Assembly (NCBI GenBank): GCA_003223065.1
Contig: QHXU01000006.1
Coordinates: 16,133-23,429, forward strand
DNA from: Acidobacteriota bacterium
Lineage (GTDB): Bacteria; Acidobacteriota; Terriglobia; Bryobacterales; Bryobacteraceae
Direction: 5' to 3'
Length of the DNA: 7,297 bases
The notes beneath the pieces were generated by a model. The model ran no database searches. It had not been told where the DNA came from and saw only the letters and a program-made list of their open reading frames with translations. Positions 6,531 to 7,297 of this stretch are shown in pieces; the stretch's first letter is position 1; each line of letters opens with the position of its first letter. A program made the position numbers and the translations under genes.

Positions 6531-7297
6531 CAATCTGTTGAGCAATGCCGCCGTGCTCAATCCGAATCCGGACGCCGTCGAAGAGTTTCGAATCCTGACC
6601 AGTAACTACAACGCCGAGTATGGCCGCAACGGCGGCGGCATCGTCAGCGTAGTCACGAGGTCCGGGACCAACACCTTCCATGGAAGCGCGTACGATTACA
6701 TTCGCAACGCCGACTTCAACGCGAATTCGTTTTTCAACAACGAATTCGGACTCCCCAAGGACACGCTCAAACGTAACCAGTTCGGAGCGAGTGCGGGTGG
6801 TCCGGTTCTGTTCCCCAAGTTTAATGGCAGAAATCGGTTCTTCTTCTTTGTGGCCTACCAGGGCCAGAGACAGACGCAGTTGCAGAGCACGTCAAAGACC
6901 CAGGTGTTCACTCCAGCCGAACTCAATGGCGATTTTTCCAAATCGAATGCCTCTGGAACCGGTCCCGACACGAACGTGGTGAAGTTCCTCCAGCCGTACC
7001 CATACTTCCAGCCGAACGCCGCTCTTGCCGCGCAGGGCATCATTGATCCTGCAAAGATCAACAGCATCGCGAAGAATTACATCAAGAACAATCTGTTGAC
7101 GACCTCGCCCACGGGCTTCCTTGCTTCTCAGGGGTCGGCGCAGGACAATCGCGACGAGCTGACCGAAAAAGTCGACCTGCTGATCACGCAGGCCGACCGG
7201 CTAACGGTCACGCTCGGATCCAGCCGGAATCCGACAATCGCCCCATTTCAGTTTGCCAATATCCCGGGCTATCCGAACGATGGCTTTGTGAATCACT
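6286..7297 (+). CDS. plug and early barrel of the broken receptor, in the shifted frame (partial)
   Basis: Codons starting at 6286 (GTT CAG GTG) give an uninterrupted receptor sequence to the window end. It includes the short pre-plug VQVEANASGVETVNATLG, the plug signature APLNGRNVMDLALLVPGV, FLIDGGVNNN, NYNAEYGRNGGGIVSVVTRSG and TNTFHGSAYDYIRNADFNA, and the first barrel strands (GGPVLFPKFNGRNRFFFF). The same motifs occur in the same order in the receptor at 415-3750, so this half looks intact and under normal coding constraint. It has no start codon or ribosome binding site of its own at the junction. The first in-frame ATG is at 6394, inside the plug, and would give a protein without a signal peptide. 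Confidence 0.85.

Larger units (their letters stand above)
5916..7297 (+). pseudogene. second Oar-like TonB-dependent receptor, rearranged and frameshifted, 3' end outside window
   Basis: This is the 5' part of a receptor paralogous to the one at 415-3750. ATG 5916 follows GAAAGGGG (5901-5908) at good spacing. Codons 1-91 encode a signal peptide (ending VGLFGQ) and most of a carboxypeptidase-regulatory-like domain (DPSGSVIPKAKITVTNVDTG, LPIGMYRVAAEAPGFHKTV). Codons 92-122 are then an exact repeat of codons 2-32. Immediately after that copy, receptor-like sequence resumes in a different frame from about 6283 (TVQVEANASGVETVN) and stays open to the window end. The roughly 19-20 residues that the first receptor has between these parts (QVQQSARIDIELAVGQVSE there) are missing. 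The first frame stops at TAA 6528-6530 after 204 codons, of which the last 82 are out-of-frame nonsense. As written, no functional receptor can be made. A recent rearrangement and an assembly error are both possible. Confidence 0.8.

Noticed and set aside
6680..6982. A 100-codon plus-strand frame inside the second receptor as an independent gene.
   Set aside because: It lies wholly within the plug/barrel sequence, whose other frame shows clear receptor motifs, and its own translation is Arg/Ser/Thr-rich with no family resemblance.
1..7297. CRISPR arrays, tRNA or rRNA genes, riboswitches.
   Set aside because: No spaced short repeats, cloverleaf-like sequence, rRNA-like segment or recognisable aptamer was seen. 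The window is almost entirely protein-coding.

Overview
This is a GC-rich window (near 60% by eye) carrying two large SusC/Oar-like outer-membrane receptors. Each begins with a signal peptide and a carboxypeptidase-regulatory-like domain, followed by a plug and a long barrel. Expanded families of such receptors are typical of Acidobacteriota, especially Solibacter/Bryobacter-like soil lineages. That assignment is an inference from gene content and protein style; there is no rRNA or marker gene here.

Layout: (1) 2-304 (+) is the 3' end of a probable GNAT acetyltransferase, followed by a weak terminator-like hairpin. (2) 415-3750 (+) is a complete 1111-residue Oar-like receptor. (3) 3751-3853 is a short convergent gap with no convincing terminator. 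(4) 3854-5704 (-) is a membrane-anchored diguanylate cyclase with DUF4118-like, PAS, GAF and GGDEF domains, a GGEEF active site and an RxxD inhibitory site. (5) 5705-5915 is a divergent intergenic region with a 9-bp inverted repeat bracketing a candidate promoter. (6) 5916-7297 (+) is the 5' part of a second Oar-like receptor that runs off the window and is visibly broken.

The most striking feature is in the second receptor. A 94-bp block from its start (codons 2-32: signal peptide and the first strand of the N-terminal domain) is repeated perfectly 270 bp downstream. The copy sits where the last strand of the regulatory domain should be. At its far edge the reading frame changes: the signal peptide and first domain are in one frame, and the plug and barrel continue in another. 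The gene as written cannot make a receptor. It is either a recent template-switch rearrangement or an assembly error.

The receptors would import or bind large substrates at the outer membrane and the cyclase would make c-di-GMP at the inner membrane. Nothing in the sequence ties them into one pathway, and I do not see a convincing new multi-gene system here.
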